Source: Paenalcaligenes sp035302345 (GTDB taxonomy: Bacteria > Pseudomonadota > Gammaproteobacteria > Burkholderiales > Burkholderiaceae_B). Taken from it: a stretch of 13,743 bases of DNA. The stretch covers positions 1 to 13,743 of the forward strand of contig DATGSS010000054.1 in the NCBI GenBank assembly GCA_035302345.1. The letters are read 5' to 3'. The notes below the pieces were generated by a model. The model was given only the letters and a program-made list of their open reading frames with translations. It did no database searches and was not told the origin of the DNA. Position 1 is the stretch's first letter. Each line of letters opens with the position of its first letter. Shown here piece after piece: positions 1 through 6,344 of this stretch. The translations under genes were made by a program, and so were the position numbers.

Positions 1-109
1 TTTTAAGTCATAATTAGGCATTTTCAGGTCAATCTACTAATATAACGCGCATGGCTGATAAATGTGAACCAAAGTCCCAAGATGTTTTTGAGCAAGTAAA
101 GAGAGTTTG

Positions 110-1333
110 ATGAGTTCAGCAGATGTAAACGCAGGTACCAAGCGTCCTAAAAAGCAGCGTTTGGTCCTGACACCCACTGAGCGCAAGGCCAGCATGCGTC
201 TGGCTTTGCTGTTTGCAACCCGTATGTTTGGGCTGTTTTTATTGACCCCCGTATTTGCCGTGCTGGCACAAAGCATTCCGGGCGGGGATAACAGTGTCCG
301 TGTCGGGATTGCGCTGGGGGCTTATGGGCTGACCCAGGCGATGCTGCAGATTCCCTTGGGCATGGCTGCCGATCGTTTTGGGCGACGCCCTGTGGTGGTC
401 GCGGGTCTGGCGATCTTTATTGTGGGGGGCGTGGTGGCTGCCCTGGCGCAAACCATCGACGGCATTATTGTGGGCCGCATCCTCCAAGGCTTAGGGGCTG
501 TCTCGGCAGCGATTACTGCTTGGGTGGCTGATGCGACTCGTCCCGAGGTCCGGACCCGTGCTATGGCCATGATTGGTATGTCCATTGGGCTGTCTTTTGC
601 CTTGTCGTTGGTGATTTCACCCGTGATCGTTGGGCAGTTTGGGCTATCTGGGCTGTTTTGGGTCATCAGTTTGTTGGGCTTTTTATGCTTGCTGTTGGCT
701 GTGTGGGGGATTCCTGATGTGGCCCCAGCTGGGCAGGCGATGGAGGCTGATCGCTCGGCTTTCCGTGCGGTGATGGGTAATGCTGGGTTATGGCATTTAA
801 ATGGTGGTGTCTTTGTATTGCACGCTGTGCTGATGACCTTTTTTGTGTCTATGCCACCGATTTTGGCCCGTGAAATGGGGGTATCTGCCGAGCAGCTGTG
901 GAAGGTTTATTTGCCCGTCATGCTGTGTTCTTTTGTGGTGATGTTTGGGTGGGTTTTTTATATTGAATCCCGCCGTCAGCACGCGCGCATGTTGCACTGG
1001 GCGGTGGCTCTGTTAGGGTTGTCCATTGTGGCTTTCTTTGTGTCACAACATAGTTTTTGGTGGTTGGCCATTGTGTTATGGCTATTCTTTTCAGCATTTA
1101 ATACGTTAGAGGCTTTACAGCCCTCGTTGGTATCGCGGGTGGCCTCGGTCCAAGAGCGCGGGCTGGCTTTGGGTGTGTACAACACAGCCCAGTCATTGGG
1201 GGTGTTTTTTGGCGCAGCTGCGGGCGGTGTGATGATCCGTTGGCAGGGTCCGCTGGGTGGTTTTTATATCAGCATCGTTTTAGTTGCCCTTTGGTGGTTG
1301 AGCACACGCCGGCTTAAACTAGAGTTTGCTTAA
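110..1333 (+). CDS. YajR-like MFS transporter (inner membrane)
   Basis: A 407-residue major facilitator superfamily permease with about 12 hydrophobic helices, expected in the inner membrane. The N-terminal part resembles E. coli YajR closely: RMFGLFLLTPVFA at 38-50 and YGLTQAMLQIPLG at 72-84, then the MFS motif A residues DRFGRRP at 88-94 in the first cytoplasmic loop. Later it has the YajR-like WKVYLPVML and FNTLEALQPSLVSR segments. E. coli YajR has an extra C-terminal ferredoxin-like domain; this protein stops after the last helix, so that domain is absent. The first 20 residues are Lys/Arg-rich and cytosolic. I chose ATG 110 over TTG 107 because purine-rich GAGAG lies 4 bases upstream of the ATG. 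Substrate unknown; family members are drug/proton-antiporter-like. ssb follows 182 bases downstream on the same strand. The 109 bases upstream show no gene and only A/T-rich promoter-like sequence. Confidence 0.88.
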   Translation: MSSADVNAGTKRPKKQRLVLTPTERKASMRLALLFATRMFGLFLLTPVFAVLAQSIPGGDNSVRVGIALGAYGLTQAMLQIPLGMAADRFGRRPVVVAGLAIFIVGGVVAALAQTIDGIIVGRILQGLGAVSAAITAWVADATRPEVRTRAMAMIGMSIGLSFALSLVISPVIVGQFGLSGLFWVISLLGFLCLLLAVWGIPDVAPAGQAMEADRSAFRAVMGNAGLWHLNGGVFVLHAVLMTFFVSMPPILAREMGVSAEQLWKVYLPVMLCSFVVMFGWVFYIESRRQHARMLHWAVALLGLSIVAFFVSQHSFWWLAIVLWLFFSAFNTLEALQPSLVSRVASVQERGLALGVYNTAQSLGVFFGAAAGGVMIRWQGPLGGFYISIVLVALWWLSTRRLKLEFA

Positions 1334-1355
1334 ATTTAGGCTCGGATCTGCGGAT

Positions 1356-1371
1356 CCTCCCGGGTGGGAGG
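1356..1371. repeat. Perfect inverted repeat (hairpin) in the ssb leader
   Basis: CCTCCC and GGGAGG form a perfect 6-bp stem around a GGGT loop, 23 bases after the transporter stop codon and 145 bases before ssb. No T-run follows, so it is not a standard intrinsic terminator. A TACAAT -10-like hexamer sits just downstream at 1387-1392, without a good -35. The hairpin could therefore be an RNA structure at the end of the transporter mRNA or a protein site upstream of an ssb promoter. The repeat is clear; its role is not. Confidence 0.5.
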
Positions 1372-1515
1372 CAGCTGATTTATAGGTACAATGATTCCAC
1401 AGGCAGTTTGGCCCGCTGGGTGTTGCTAGGTATTTTGCTTGAATATGCACGCATACAACCTGTGCTTGTTTTTGATAGCAAGGCTTGGGTTGCGATTTTT
1501 TAAACAGGAAAAATT

Positions 1516-2025
1516 ATGGCTTCTGTAAACAAGGTAATTGTTTTGGGTAATCTCGGTCGCGATCCAGAGGTGCGCTACAGCGCCGAGGGCAGCGCCGTGT
1601 GTAATTTGTCGGTGGCGACTTCTTTTAATTGGCGTGATCGCAACACGGGCGAACGCCGCGAGGAAACCGAATGGCACCGCATCGTGATGTTTGGCCGCTT
1701 GGCAGAGATCGCTGGCGAGTATTTACGTAAAGGCCGTCCCGTCTACATCGAGGGGCGTTTGCGTACACGCAAATGGACCGGGCAGGATGGAGTCGAACGC
1801 TACAGCACTGAAATCGTCGCCGAACAGATGCAAATGTTAGGTGGCCGCGGTGATAGCAGTGCTGATTTTGGGGATTCCTATGATCAAACCCCACGTCCCA
1901 GCGCTGCACCCCAAGGGGGACAGTCAGGTCAACAGGCAGGGGGCCAGCAATCACGCCAGTCGGGTGGCATGGATGACGGCGGTATGGATAGCTTTGCCGA
2001 TATGGGGGACGACATTCCCTTTTAA
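1516..2025 (+). CDS. ssb: Single-stranded DNA-binding protein SSB
   Basis: A 169-residue SSB that coats single-stranded DNA as a tetramer during replication, repair and recombination. It begins MASVNKVIVLGNLGRDPEVR, the standard start of the OB-fold, which runs to about residue 112 (including TEWHRIVMFGRLAEIAGEYL and VYIEGRLRTRKW). Residues 114-150 form a disordered Gly/Gln/Ser linker with QSGQQAGGQQ. The protein ends in the acidic tip DDIPF, the docking site for partner proteins such as RecO, exonuclease I and PriA. Length and layout are normal for the family. The start is fixed by AGGA at 1506-1509, six bases before the ATG. In E. coli ssb is divergent from uvrA under LexA control; here the transporter lies upstream and I see no LexA box before ssb. 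The reverse-strand open frame covering this gene is a shadow. Confidence 0.98.
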   Translation: MASVNKVIVLGNLGRDPEVRYSAEGSAVCNLSVATSFNWRDRNTGERREETEWHRIVMFGRLAEIAGEYLRKGRPVYIEGRLRTRKWTGQDGVERYSTEIVAEQMQMLGGRGDSSADFGDSYDQTPRPSAAPQGGQSGQQAGGQQSRQSGGMDDGGMDSFADMGDDIPF

Positions 2026-2044
2026 ACCGATTAGCGGTTTTCAT
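2024..2044 (+). terminator. Possible weak terminator after ssb
   Basis: AAACCG (2024-2029) and CGGTTT (2035-2040) form a 6-bp stem around a 5-base loop, followed by only one further T beyond the stem. It overlaps the last bases of the ssb stop codon. The position fits a terminator, but the stem is A/T-rich and the T tract short, so it may be inefficient or incidental. Confidence 0.35.
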
Positions 2045-2052
2045 GCTTGATG

Positions 2053-2082
2053 TTGACGCCAGCCCCGTTTGTAGCAACTATT
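2053..2082 (+). promoter_or_regulatory. Candidate promoter for the helicase gene
   Basis: TTGACG at 2053-2058 is a good -35 hexamer (5 of 6). Seventeen bases downstream the sequence AACTAT (2076-2081) is a poor -10 match (3 of 6). This would place the start of transcription roughly 195 bases before the helicase start codon, a long leader. The -35 is convincing, the -10 is not, and other starts in the A/T-rich stretch 2085-2115 are possible. Confidence 0.25.
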
Positions 2083-2283
2083 AGTGTTGGTTTTTGATCT
2101 ATTTCTTGCTATTAGACGGGGTCTGTGCGAGAATTTTGCGATGCGGCCCGTGCGCCGTCCTTCATGTCATCGCGTTTTTTTGACCTCCCCAAGCCACATT
2201 ATCCTTTGTGCGCTCTTTTGGTTTATTGGTCGGCCCGATGCTTGCCAATAAATCAATTGCTGCGTCTGCAGCAAAGGAAAATC

Positions 2284-3735
2284 ATGTCTTTTGAGTCTTT
2301 AGGCATTGCGCCTTCTTTGCTTTCCACTCTGGAAAAAATAGGTTTCCGTTCGCCCACACCCGTCCAAACAGCTGCTGTGCCCAAGGCATTGCAGGGTCGT
2401 GATTTAATGGTTTCGGCCCAAACCGGCAGTGGTAAAACTGCCGCATTCATGTTGCCAGCCATTCAGCGTGTATTAGAGTCACGTCGTCAACAAAACGGTC
2501 GTGCTCAGCAGGATGCCCGTGCTGGCGATCCCGCTAATCGCGAGAGCCGTGCCGATCGTCAGGGTCGAGGTGGCCGCGCTCGTCAACGTCATCGTAATCA
2601 ACCCCAAGAGCCCGCTACCGTAGCGGTGTTGGTGCTGGCACCTACCCGCGAGCTGGCGATTCAGGTGGGCCAGGCGGCCAAGGCCTTTGCCGCTGGCGAG
2701 GCTGGTTTTCATGTGGCCGTGGTTGTGGGTGGGGTGTCCTACCGCGAGCAATTACGCGCGTTATCTCGTCCTGTGGATGTGTTGGTCGCTACCCCCGGTC
2801 GTTTGATGGACCATTTGAATTCTGGTCGCGTGCAGTTACAGCAGGTGCAAACCCTCATTTTGGATGAGGCAGATCGCATGCTGGATATGGGGTTTATCCA
2901 CGATATTCGCCGTATTGTGGGCATGACGCCCGAGTCCCGACAGACCTTGTTGTTTTCAGCCACCTTGGATGGTGCCGTAGGAAAATTAGCCAGTGGCATG
3001 ATGAACGATGCCGAGGTCATCCGTGTGTCTGCGCCCAAACAGCAGCACGCCAATATCAGCCAGGCCCTGCTTTATGCCGACGATCCTACCCACAAACGCA
3101 ATTTGCTCAACCATTTATTGATGGATGGGGCGTTGGATCAGGCTGTGGTTTTCACCGCGACCAAACGGGGTGCTGATCGTTTAGCCCGTCGTTTGAGCAA
3201 GGATGGCTTTGCCTCGGCGGCGTTGCACGGTGATATGAATCAGCGACAACGCAATCGCACTTTGCGTCAGTTGCAGCGTCGACAGACGCGGGTGCTGGTG
3301 GCCACTGATGTCGCGGCACGCGGCATTGATATTCAGGGGATCACCCATGTGATTAACTATGACCTGCCCATGCAGGCCGAGGACTATACGCACCGCATCG
3401 GACGGACCGGTCGTGCTGGCAATGACGGGCAGGCGTTTACCCTGGCCTTTATGGACGAGCTGACCGATGTGCGCCGCATCGAGCGCTTTTTGGGTCAGCC
3501 CATCCCCATGCAAACAGTGCCTGGTTTAGAGCCCACACAGCGTCCCCAACCCACAGCTCCCAAGGCAGCTCGTAAAAGAGCAGGCCGCGGTCGCCGCCGT
3601 CGCTACGCGGGTGGGGGTCAACCGAGTGCACGCTCACGTCAGGCACGTGGCGGTGCAGGTCGTTCGTCACGCAGTGCACAGGCGCCACGAAAAGGTGCCG
3701 CAAAATCACAGTCAGGCTATACTGTTAGTCAGTAA
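2284..3735 (+). CDS. DEAD-box ATP-dependent RNA helicase, RhlE type
   Basis: A 483-residue RNA helicase that uses ATP to unwind short RNA duplexes, with likely roles in RNA decay, ribosome assembly or cold adaptation. All family motifs are present: Q motif around FRSPTPVQ (21-28), motif I AQTGSGKT (45-52), Ia PTRELAIQ (120-127), Ib TPGR (170-173), II DEAD (194-197), III SAT (225-227), V DVAARGIDI (342-350) and VI HRIGRTGRAG (370-379). Between motifs I and Ia (about 66-110) is an Arg/Gln/Asn-rich insert longer than in E. coli RhlE. From about 415 a disordered basic tail rich in Arg, Gly and Lys replaces any folded domain and probably grips RNA. Start ATG 2284 is set by AAAGGA five bases upstream and by MSFESLGI, the usual start of this family; an in-frame GTG at 2125 would add 53 atypical residues. 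Probably monocistronic. Confidence 0.95.
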   Translation: MSFESLGIAPSLLSTLEKIGFRSPTPVQTAAVPKALQGRDLMVSAQTGSGKTAAFMLPAIQRVLESRRQQNGRAQQDARAGDPANRESRADRQGRGGRARQRHRNQPQEPATVAVLVLAPTRELAIQVGQAAKAFAAGEAGFHVAVVVGGVSYREQLRALSRPVDVLVATPGRLMDHLNSGRVQLQQVQTLILDEADRMLDMGFIHDIRRIVGMTPESRQTLLFSATLDGAVGKLASGMMNDAEVIRVSAPKQQHANISQALLYADDPTHKRNLLNHLLMDGALDQAVVFTATKRGADRLARRLSKDGFASAALHGDMNQRQRNRTLRQLQRRQTRVLVATDVAARGIDIQGITHVINYDLPMQAEDYTHRIGRTGRAGNDGQAFTLAFMDELTDVRRIERFLGQPIPMQTVPGLEPTQRPQPTAPKAARKRAGRGRRRRYAGGGQPSARSRQARGGAGRSSRSAQAPRKGAAKSQSGYTVSQ

Positions 3736-3755
3736 GCATTAATAAATGGCTGATC

Positions 3756-3787
3756 GGGCCGCTTTCATTGGTTGGTGACCGTGGCCC
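3756..3787 (+). repeat. Hairpin 1 downstream of the helicase gene
   Basis: GGGCCGC (3756-3762) pairs with GTGGCCC (3781-3787) through six Watson-Crick pairs and one G-U wobble. The 18-base loop can itself pair GGT with ACC. It begins 20 bases after the helicase stop codon. No T-run follows, so it may protect the mRNA 3' end or act with the next hairpin rather than end transcription alone. The wobble favours folding of the + strand RNA. Confidence 0.4.
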
Positions 3788-3792
3788 TAACT

Positions 3793-3833
3793 AGGCTGAT
3801 GAATGGTTTTAACTATTAACCTATCATCAGCCT
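3793..3833 (+). repeat. Hairpin 2: perfect 10-bp inverted repeat after the helicase gene
   Basis: AGGCTGATGA (3793-3802) and TCATCAGCCT (3824-3833) are perfect reverse complements. Inside, after a 2-by-2 internal loop, GGTT (3805-3808) pairs with AACC (3818-3821), so the whole forms a 14-bp rod with a 9-base loop. It starts five bases after hairpin 1. There is no U-tract, so a simple intrinsic terminator is unlikely. A palindromic 3' stabiliser, a processing site or a REP-like element are alternatives. Confidence 0.5.
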
Positions 3834-4121
3834 TAGCAATGTGCCCTTATTAAATAGCTTCGATATTCTTATATTGCCTGTGCCCAGTTTGGGCCAGTAG
3901 TTATTTCCCCGATTTTTTCTCTATTGCTCATGGTTTTCTGCCCGAGTTGGCTCGGCAGATGCTAAGCGCATATGGCCGTCTGTGCATGATGCATATGTAT
4001 TGAATCATGCTCTGTACGTGCTTTCTATGTGTTTGGTATGTGCTTTATATACGCTACATACGCCGCATAGGTGCTGGCGCTGGTGTTAATTGCTGGTAAC
4101 AATGCTGGCGGCGGGCGACGT

Positions 4122-4133
4122 TTGTGTATACAA
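4122..4133. promoter_or_regulatory. Near-palindrome, possible operator
   Basis: TTGTGTATACAA is a 12-base near-palindrome centred on GTATAC, of the kind bound by GntR- or TetR-type dimers. It is 22 bases from the nested repeat at 4155-4229. No regulator gene is nearby, and chance occurrence in this A/T-rich stretch is quite possible. Confidence 0.2.
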
Positions 4134-4154
4134 CATATCTCCATGAGCGTTTCA

Positions 4155-4229
4155 CCGTAGAGCAGGGGGCGCAGTTGGTCTTTATACAGACCCCTGTTGA
4201 CCCGTCGTCGAACCCGGTCGACTCTACGG
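4155..4229 (+). ncRNA. Putative structured RNA or cruciform element: 75-nt three-way junction
   Basis: Three stems abut without any unpaired base at the junction. P1 is CCGTAGAG (4155-4162) with CTCTACGG (4222-4229), 8 bp. P2 is CAGGGG (4163-4168) with CCCCTG (4191-4196), 6 bp, with TCT/AGA pairing possible further in. P3 is TTGACC (4197-4202) with GGTCGA (4216-4221), 6 bp. P3 contains a T-G pair at 4198/4220 that is a valid G-U wobble in + strand RNA but an A-C mismatch in the opposite transcript, so folding favours the + strand. It ends 7 bases from the umuC stop codon. It resembles no canonical tRNA: the D-, anticodon- and T-arms cannot all be placed. No promoter or terminator is obvious. 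Structure is seen; transcription and function are unknown. Confidence 0.35.
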
Positions 4230-4236
4230 GGCAAAA

Positions 4237-5619
4237 TTAATGGCAGAAAACGGTCCATACCTCGTCTATAGAGGTCGTGTAACGGGGGCTAAGATAACGG
4301 CGGCGCATGGACCACGGAGCTTTATAACTGGCCTGACCACTATGGATGGTGCCCCGGCCCCAGCGCTGGTTGATTTGGTCAATGGTGCGGGTGAGGGGTT
4401 CTTGTGCCTGGTAGCGGGCTGCCTGAAAAAGATCGAGGTTGGCCTGGTCTTTGGGGATGAGACCACCTAAATAAATGCTGACCTTTTTATAAAAATGCTG
4501 TGGTCGCCAAATGTGTTTTAGGGCCTGCTGTGCTACAGCCAGAATACTGGCAGTATGGTCGGTCGTATCAGGCAATGCACAGGAATAATATTGGCGCGGG
4601 GCGTGATGCTCGCGCGGAGTCAGGCTGACCCGAATAAAGCTGCAAACGCTGTGTTGTGCGCGCATGCGCGTGCAGGCCTGCTCGGTATAGGTGGCCAGAG
4701 CTGATTGCAGGGCTGGCAGACTGTTTTGTGGACGACCAAACATGCGACTGCTGCGGATTTCCTCGCGAGCAGTGGGCTGGGTATCCCAATCCAAACAGGG
4801 GGTGCCGCGTAGTTCCAGCACAGTTTTTTGTACTGTGACATTAAAACGGCGACGAATAAAATCAGCGTCTGCTTGGGCCAGATCGGCGGCGGTATGGATT
4901 CCTAATGCAGCCAAATGCTGGCCCAGCCGACTACCAATGCCCCAAACCTCTTGGACGGGGGTGCGCTGCATCAGCGATTGCCACTGTTGGGGGCGACGTA
5001 AATAAACGAGCCCGCCGGTTTGTTGGGCCCAACGTTTAGCAGCGTAGTTGGCTAGCTTGGCCAGGGTTTTGGTGGGGCCGATACCGACCCCAGTGGGTAA
5101 CCCTGTGGCCTGCAAGACCCGTTGTTGTGCCTGCCGACATAGGGTTTCAGGGGCGTCGCCGGGGTGTAATTGGGCAAAGGCCTCGTCGATAGAATAGACC
5201 TGGACCTGGGGTAGGTGGTCTTGCAAGGTGCGCATCACCCGATCGCTCAGATTGGCGTAGAGCGCATAGTTGCTGCTAAAAACAGCTACGCCGTGTTGTT
5301 TTAAAAGGGGGCGCACCTGGTGGTATAGGGCACCCATTTTGACCCATTGACGGGCCTGGCTGCAGCGCGCAATCACGCAGCCATCATTGTTAGAAAGCAC
5401 GACGATAGGGCGGTGACGCAGATCGGGCCGAAAGAGACGTTCGCAGTTGGCATAAAAGCTATTGCAGTCAAAAAGGGCGTACAACGGGCCGGCATATGCG
5501 TCTGTGTCTGCGCCCAGGCTGGTGTCTGTGCTCGCGCTTGTATTCGCGTTTCTGCCGATACCTGTGTGTGACTCTGCATGCGCAGAAGTTGAGGTAGGGT
5601 CACTGTGAGTCAAAGTCAT
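4237..5619 (-). CDS. umuC: DNA polymerase V catalytic subunit UmuC
   Basis: A 460-residue Y-family translesion polymerase that copies damaged DNA with UmuD' and RecA. The palm begins YALFDCNSFYANCERLFRPD, with metal ligand Asp51 and steric-gate-type Tyr56; the other two acidic ligands are in YSIDEAF (Asp145, Glu146). VVLSNNDGCVIAR (73-85) is the UmuC signature. NLDLF (394-398) fits the beta-clamp binding motif, and the protein ends in a UmuC C-terminal domain with WGRGTIHSG and SPRYTTSIDEVW. E. coli UmuC is 422 residues; the excess is a Ser/Thr/Asp/Ala-rich N-terminal stretch of about 45 residues before the palm. I chose ATG 5619 because it overlaps the umuD end by 20 bases, as in translationally coupled umuDC, with AGAGGA at 5631-5636. 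A TTG at 5484-5482 would give an E. coli-like N-terminus but lacks a ribosome site. The in-frame ATG at 5826 lies deep in umuD and is unlikely. Confidence 0.95.
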   Translation of the reverse strand: MTLTHSDPTSTSAHAESHTGIGRNANTSASTDTSLGADTDAYAGPLYALFDCNSFYANCERLFRPDLRHRPIVVLSNNDGCVIARCSQARQWVKMGALYHQVRPLLKQHGVAVFSSNYALYANLSDRVMRTLQDHLPQVQVYSIDEAFAQLHPGDAPETLCRQAQQRVLQATGLPTGVGIGPTKTLAKLANYAAKRWAQQTGGLVYLRRPQQWQSLMQRTPVQEVWGIGSRLGQHLAALGIHTAADLAQADADFIRRRFNVTVQKTVLELRGTPCLDWDTQPTAREEIRSSRMFGRPQNSLPALQSALATYTEQACTRMRAQHSVCSFIRVSLTPREHHAPRQYYSCALPDTTDHTASILAVAQQALKHIWRPQHFYKKVSIYLGGLIPKDQANLDLFQAARYQAQEPLTRTIDQINQRWGRGTIHSGQASYKAPWSMRRRYLSPRYTTSIDEVWTVFCH

Positions 5620-6253
5620 CGTCGGGGAAATCCTCTGGGTAGGTGGGGGCTGACGTATGAAATAATTCCTGCTGGGCAGCGGTGGCATTCCTAGCTGTGA
5701 CAGGGTTCGTAGCTGTGGATGCGGCCGAGGCAGGGTCTGTATGAGTGCGCATAGAATGCAGGCCCCCTGAGTTTTGATGGCGGCGCACGCTGTGGCGCAC
5801 GACGCCCCAGATATAAAAGTCATCATCTGGGTTTAAGTGGATGGGGCGATAAAGAGGGTTATCGGCATGTAGCTGTAGGGTAATCGCGGCCGAGTTAGTG
5901 TTGGCATCTGTACCTGGTGCTGCTGCTGTGGCTGTATTGGTATTTGCAGCTGTATTCGTCGCTGTGGTCGCCTTCATAGCTGAGTGGGCAGTGGGGCTGT
6001 CAGGGCAATACAGGCGACGCACTAATGGCTCGCCGTGTAGGGCCGCGATAATAATATGGCCGTGACGTGCAGTCAGCGAGCGATCGATGATGAGCCAGTC
6101 GCCATCGTAGATGCCCGCGCCTATCATGCTGTTGCCTGAGGCGCGTACGATATAGACGTGGGGCGCCTGTATGTCTAGTAATACATCCAAAGAGATGGGT
6201 GCCTCGGCATGGTCCTGAGCTGGGCTGGGAAAGCCACCAAAATAAGACTGCAT
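5600..6253 (-). CDS. umuD: UmuD-like polymerase V subunit lacking the cleavable arm and catalytic Lys
   Basis: A 217-residue S24/LexA-fold subunit of polymerase V. The protein starts MQSYFGGFPSPAQDHAEA; GFPSPA is the cleavage region of UmuD, which in E. coli follows a 24-residue arm. Here only six residues precede it, and an in-frame TAA two codons before the ATG excludes a longer protein. Catalytic Ser is present (ASGNSM, Ser42), but the position of the catalytic Lys97 (GEFTVKKL in E. coli) reads GEPLVRRL, with Arg79 from codon CGT. A Thr/Ala/Asn-rich insert occupies about 84-122, before LHADNPLYRPI, and a 65-residue polar tail (153-217) follows FYIWGVVRHSV. E. coli UmuD is 139 residues. Best read as a constitutive UmuD' form. 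No clear ribosome site precedes the ATG. The gene is first in the operon, under a LexA box, and overlaps umuC by 20 bases. Confidence 0.9.
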   Translation of the reverse strand: MQSYFGGFPSPAQDHAEAPISLDVLLDIQAPHVYIVRASGNSMIGAGIYDGDWLIIDRSLTARHGHIIIAALHGEPLVRRLYCPDSPTAHSAMKATTATNTAANTNTATAAAPGTDANTNSAAITLQLHADNPLYRPIHLNPDDDFYIWGVVRHSVRRHQNSGGLHSMRTHTDPASAASTATNPVTARNATAAQQELFHTSAPTYPEDFPDDDFDSQ

Positions 6254-6323
6254 GGGTATTTAAAAATTGCCAAAAATAAATGGCTGTTGTTATCGCCATA
6301 AATAGATAAATGAAGAGGGCTAA

Positions 6324-6343
6324 TACTGTATGTTTATACAGTA
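6324..6343 (-). promoter_or_regulatory. LexA operator (SOS box) for umuDC
   Basis: TACTGTATGTTTATACAGTA matches the LexA consensus TACTGT-N8-ACAGTA, with CTGT at 6326-6329 and ACAG at 6338-6341. It is almost perfectly symmetrical and lies directly downstream of the -10 element of the umuD promoter, covering the expected transcription start, so LexA binding would block initiation. It is 70 bases from the umuD start codon. It could also influence the divergent flavin reductase gene, whose start is about 220 bases away, but that is less likely. Confidence 0.95.
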
Positions 6344-6344
6344 T

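Larger units (their letters stand above)
3736..4236. other. Gene-free 500-base interval with several inverted repeats
   Basis: No open frame here has a family resemblance or a ribosome site. It lies between the 3' ends of the helicase (+) and umuC (-), so both transcripts run into it. It holds two hairpins just after the helicase (3756-3787 and 3793-3833), a GC-rich stem with a bulge at 3938-3957, a repeated GCATATG word (3969-3975 and about 20 bases on), a near-palindrome TTGTGTATACAA at 4122-4133, and the nested repeats at 4155-4229. None of the hairpins has a clear T-run on either strand. Composition between about 3960 and 4080 is rich in alternating purine and pyrimidine words such as GCATATG and GTACGTGC. 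It may be decayed accessory DNA. Confidence 0.6.

Noticed and set aside
1..109. LexA box or end of a divergent gene such as uvrA at the left edge
   Set aside because: No CTGT-N8-ACAG pattern and no open frame with uvrA features; only A/T-rich sequence with weak promoter-like words is visible.
1625..2077. 150-codon reverse-strand open frame opposite ssb
   Set aside because: Overlaps nearly all of ssb, is rich in Arg, Pro and Cys with no family pattern, and has no promoter; a shadow frame.
3938..3957. Terminator for umuC or the helicase
   Set aside because: The stem (CTGCC, one bulged C, GAG with CTCGGCAG) is good but neither strand has a T-run after it.
4155..4229. tRNA or degenerate tRNA
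   Set aside because: Length and a GCAGTTGGT stretch looked tRNA-like, but D-, anticodon- and T-arms cannot be placed together, the outer stem is 8 bp, and no CCA or discriminator pattern fits.
4155..4229. Integron attC recombination site
   Set aside because: The paired core sites (GTTRRRY and RYYYAAC) are missing at the ends of the repeat.
4025..4258. 77-codon reverse-strand frame running out of the umuC 3' end
   Set aside because: Starts within umuC, has no family resemblance or ribosome site, and crosses the nested inverted repeats. Treated as non-coding.
5620..5826. Longer UmuC starting at ATG 5826
   Set aside because: It would overlap umuD by more than 200 bases and has no UmuC-like sequence; ATG 5619 gives the standard short overlap.
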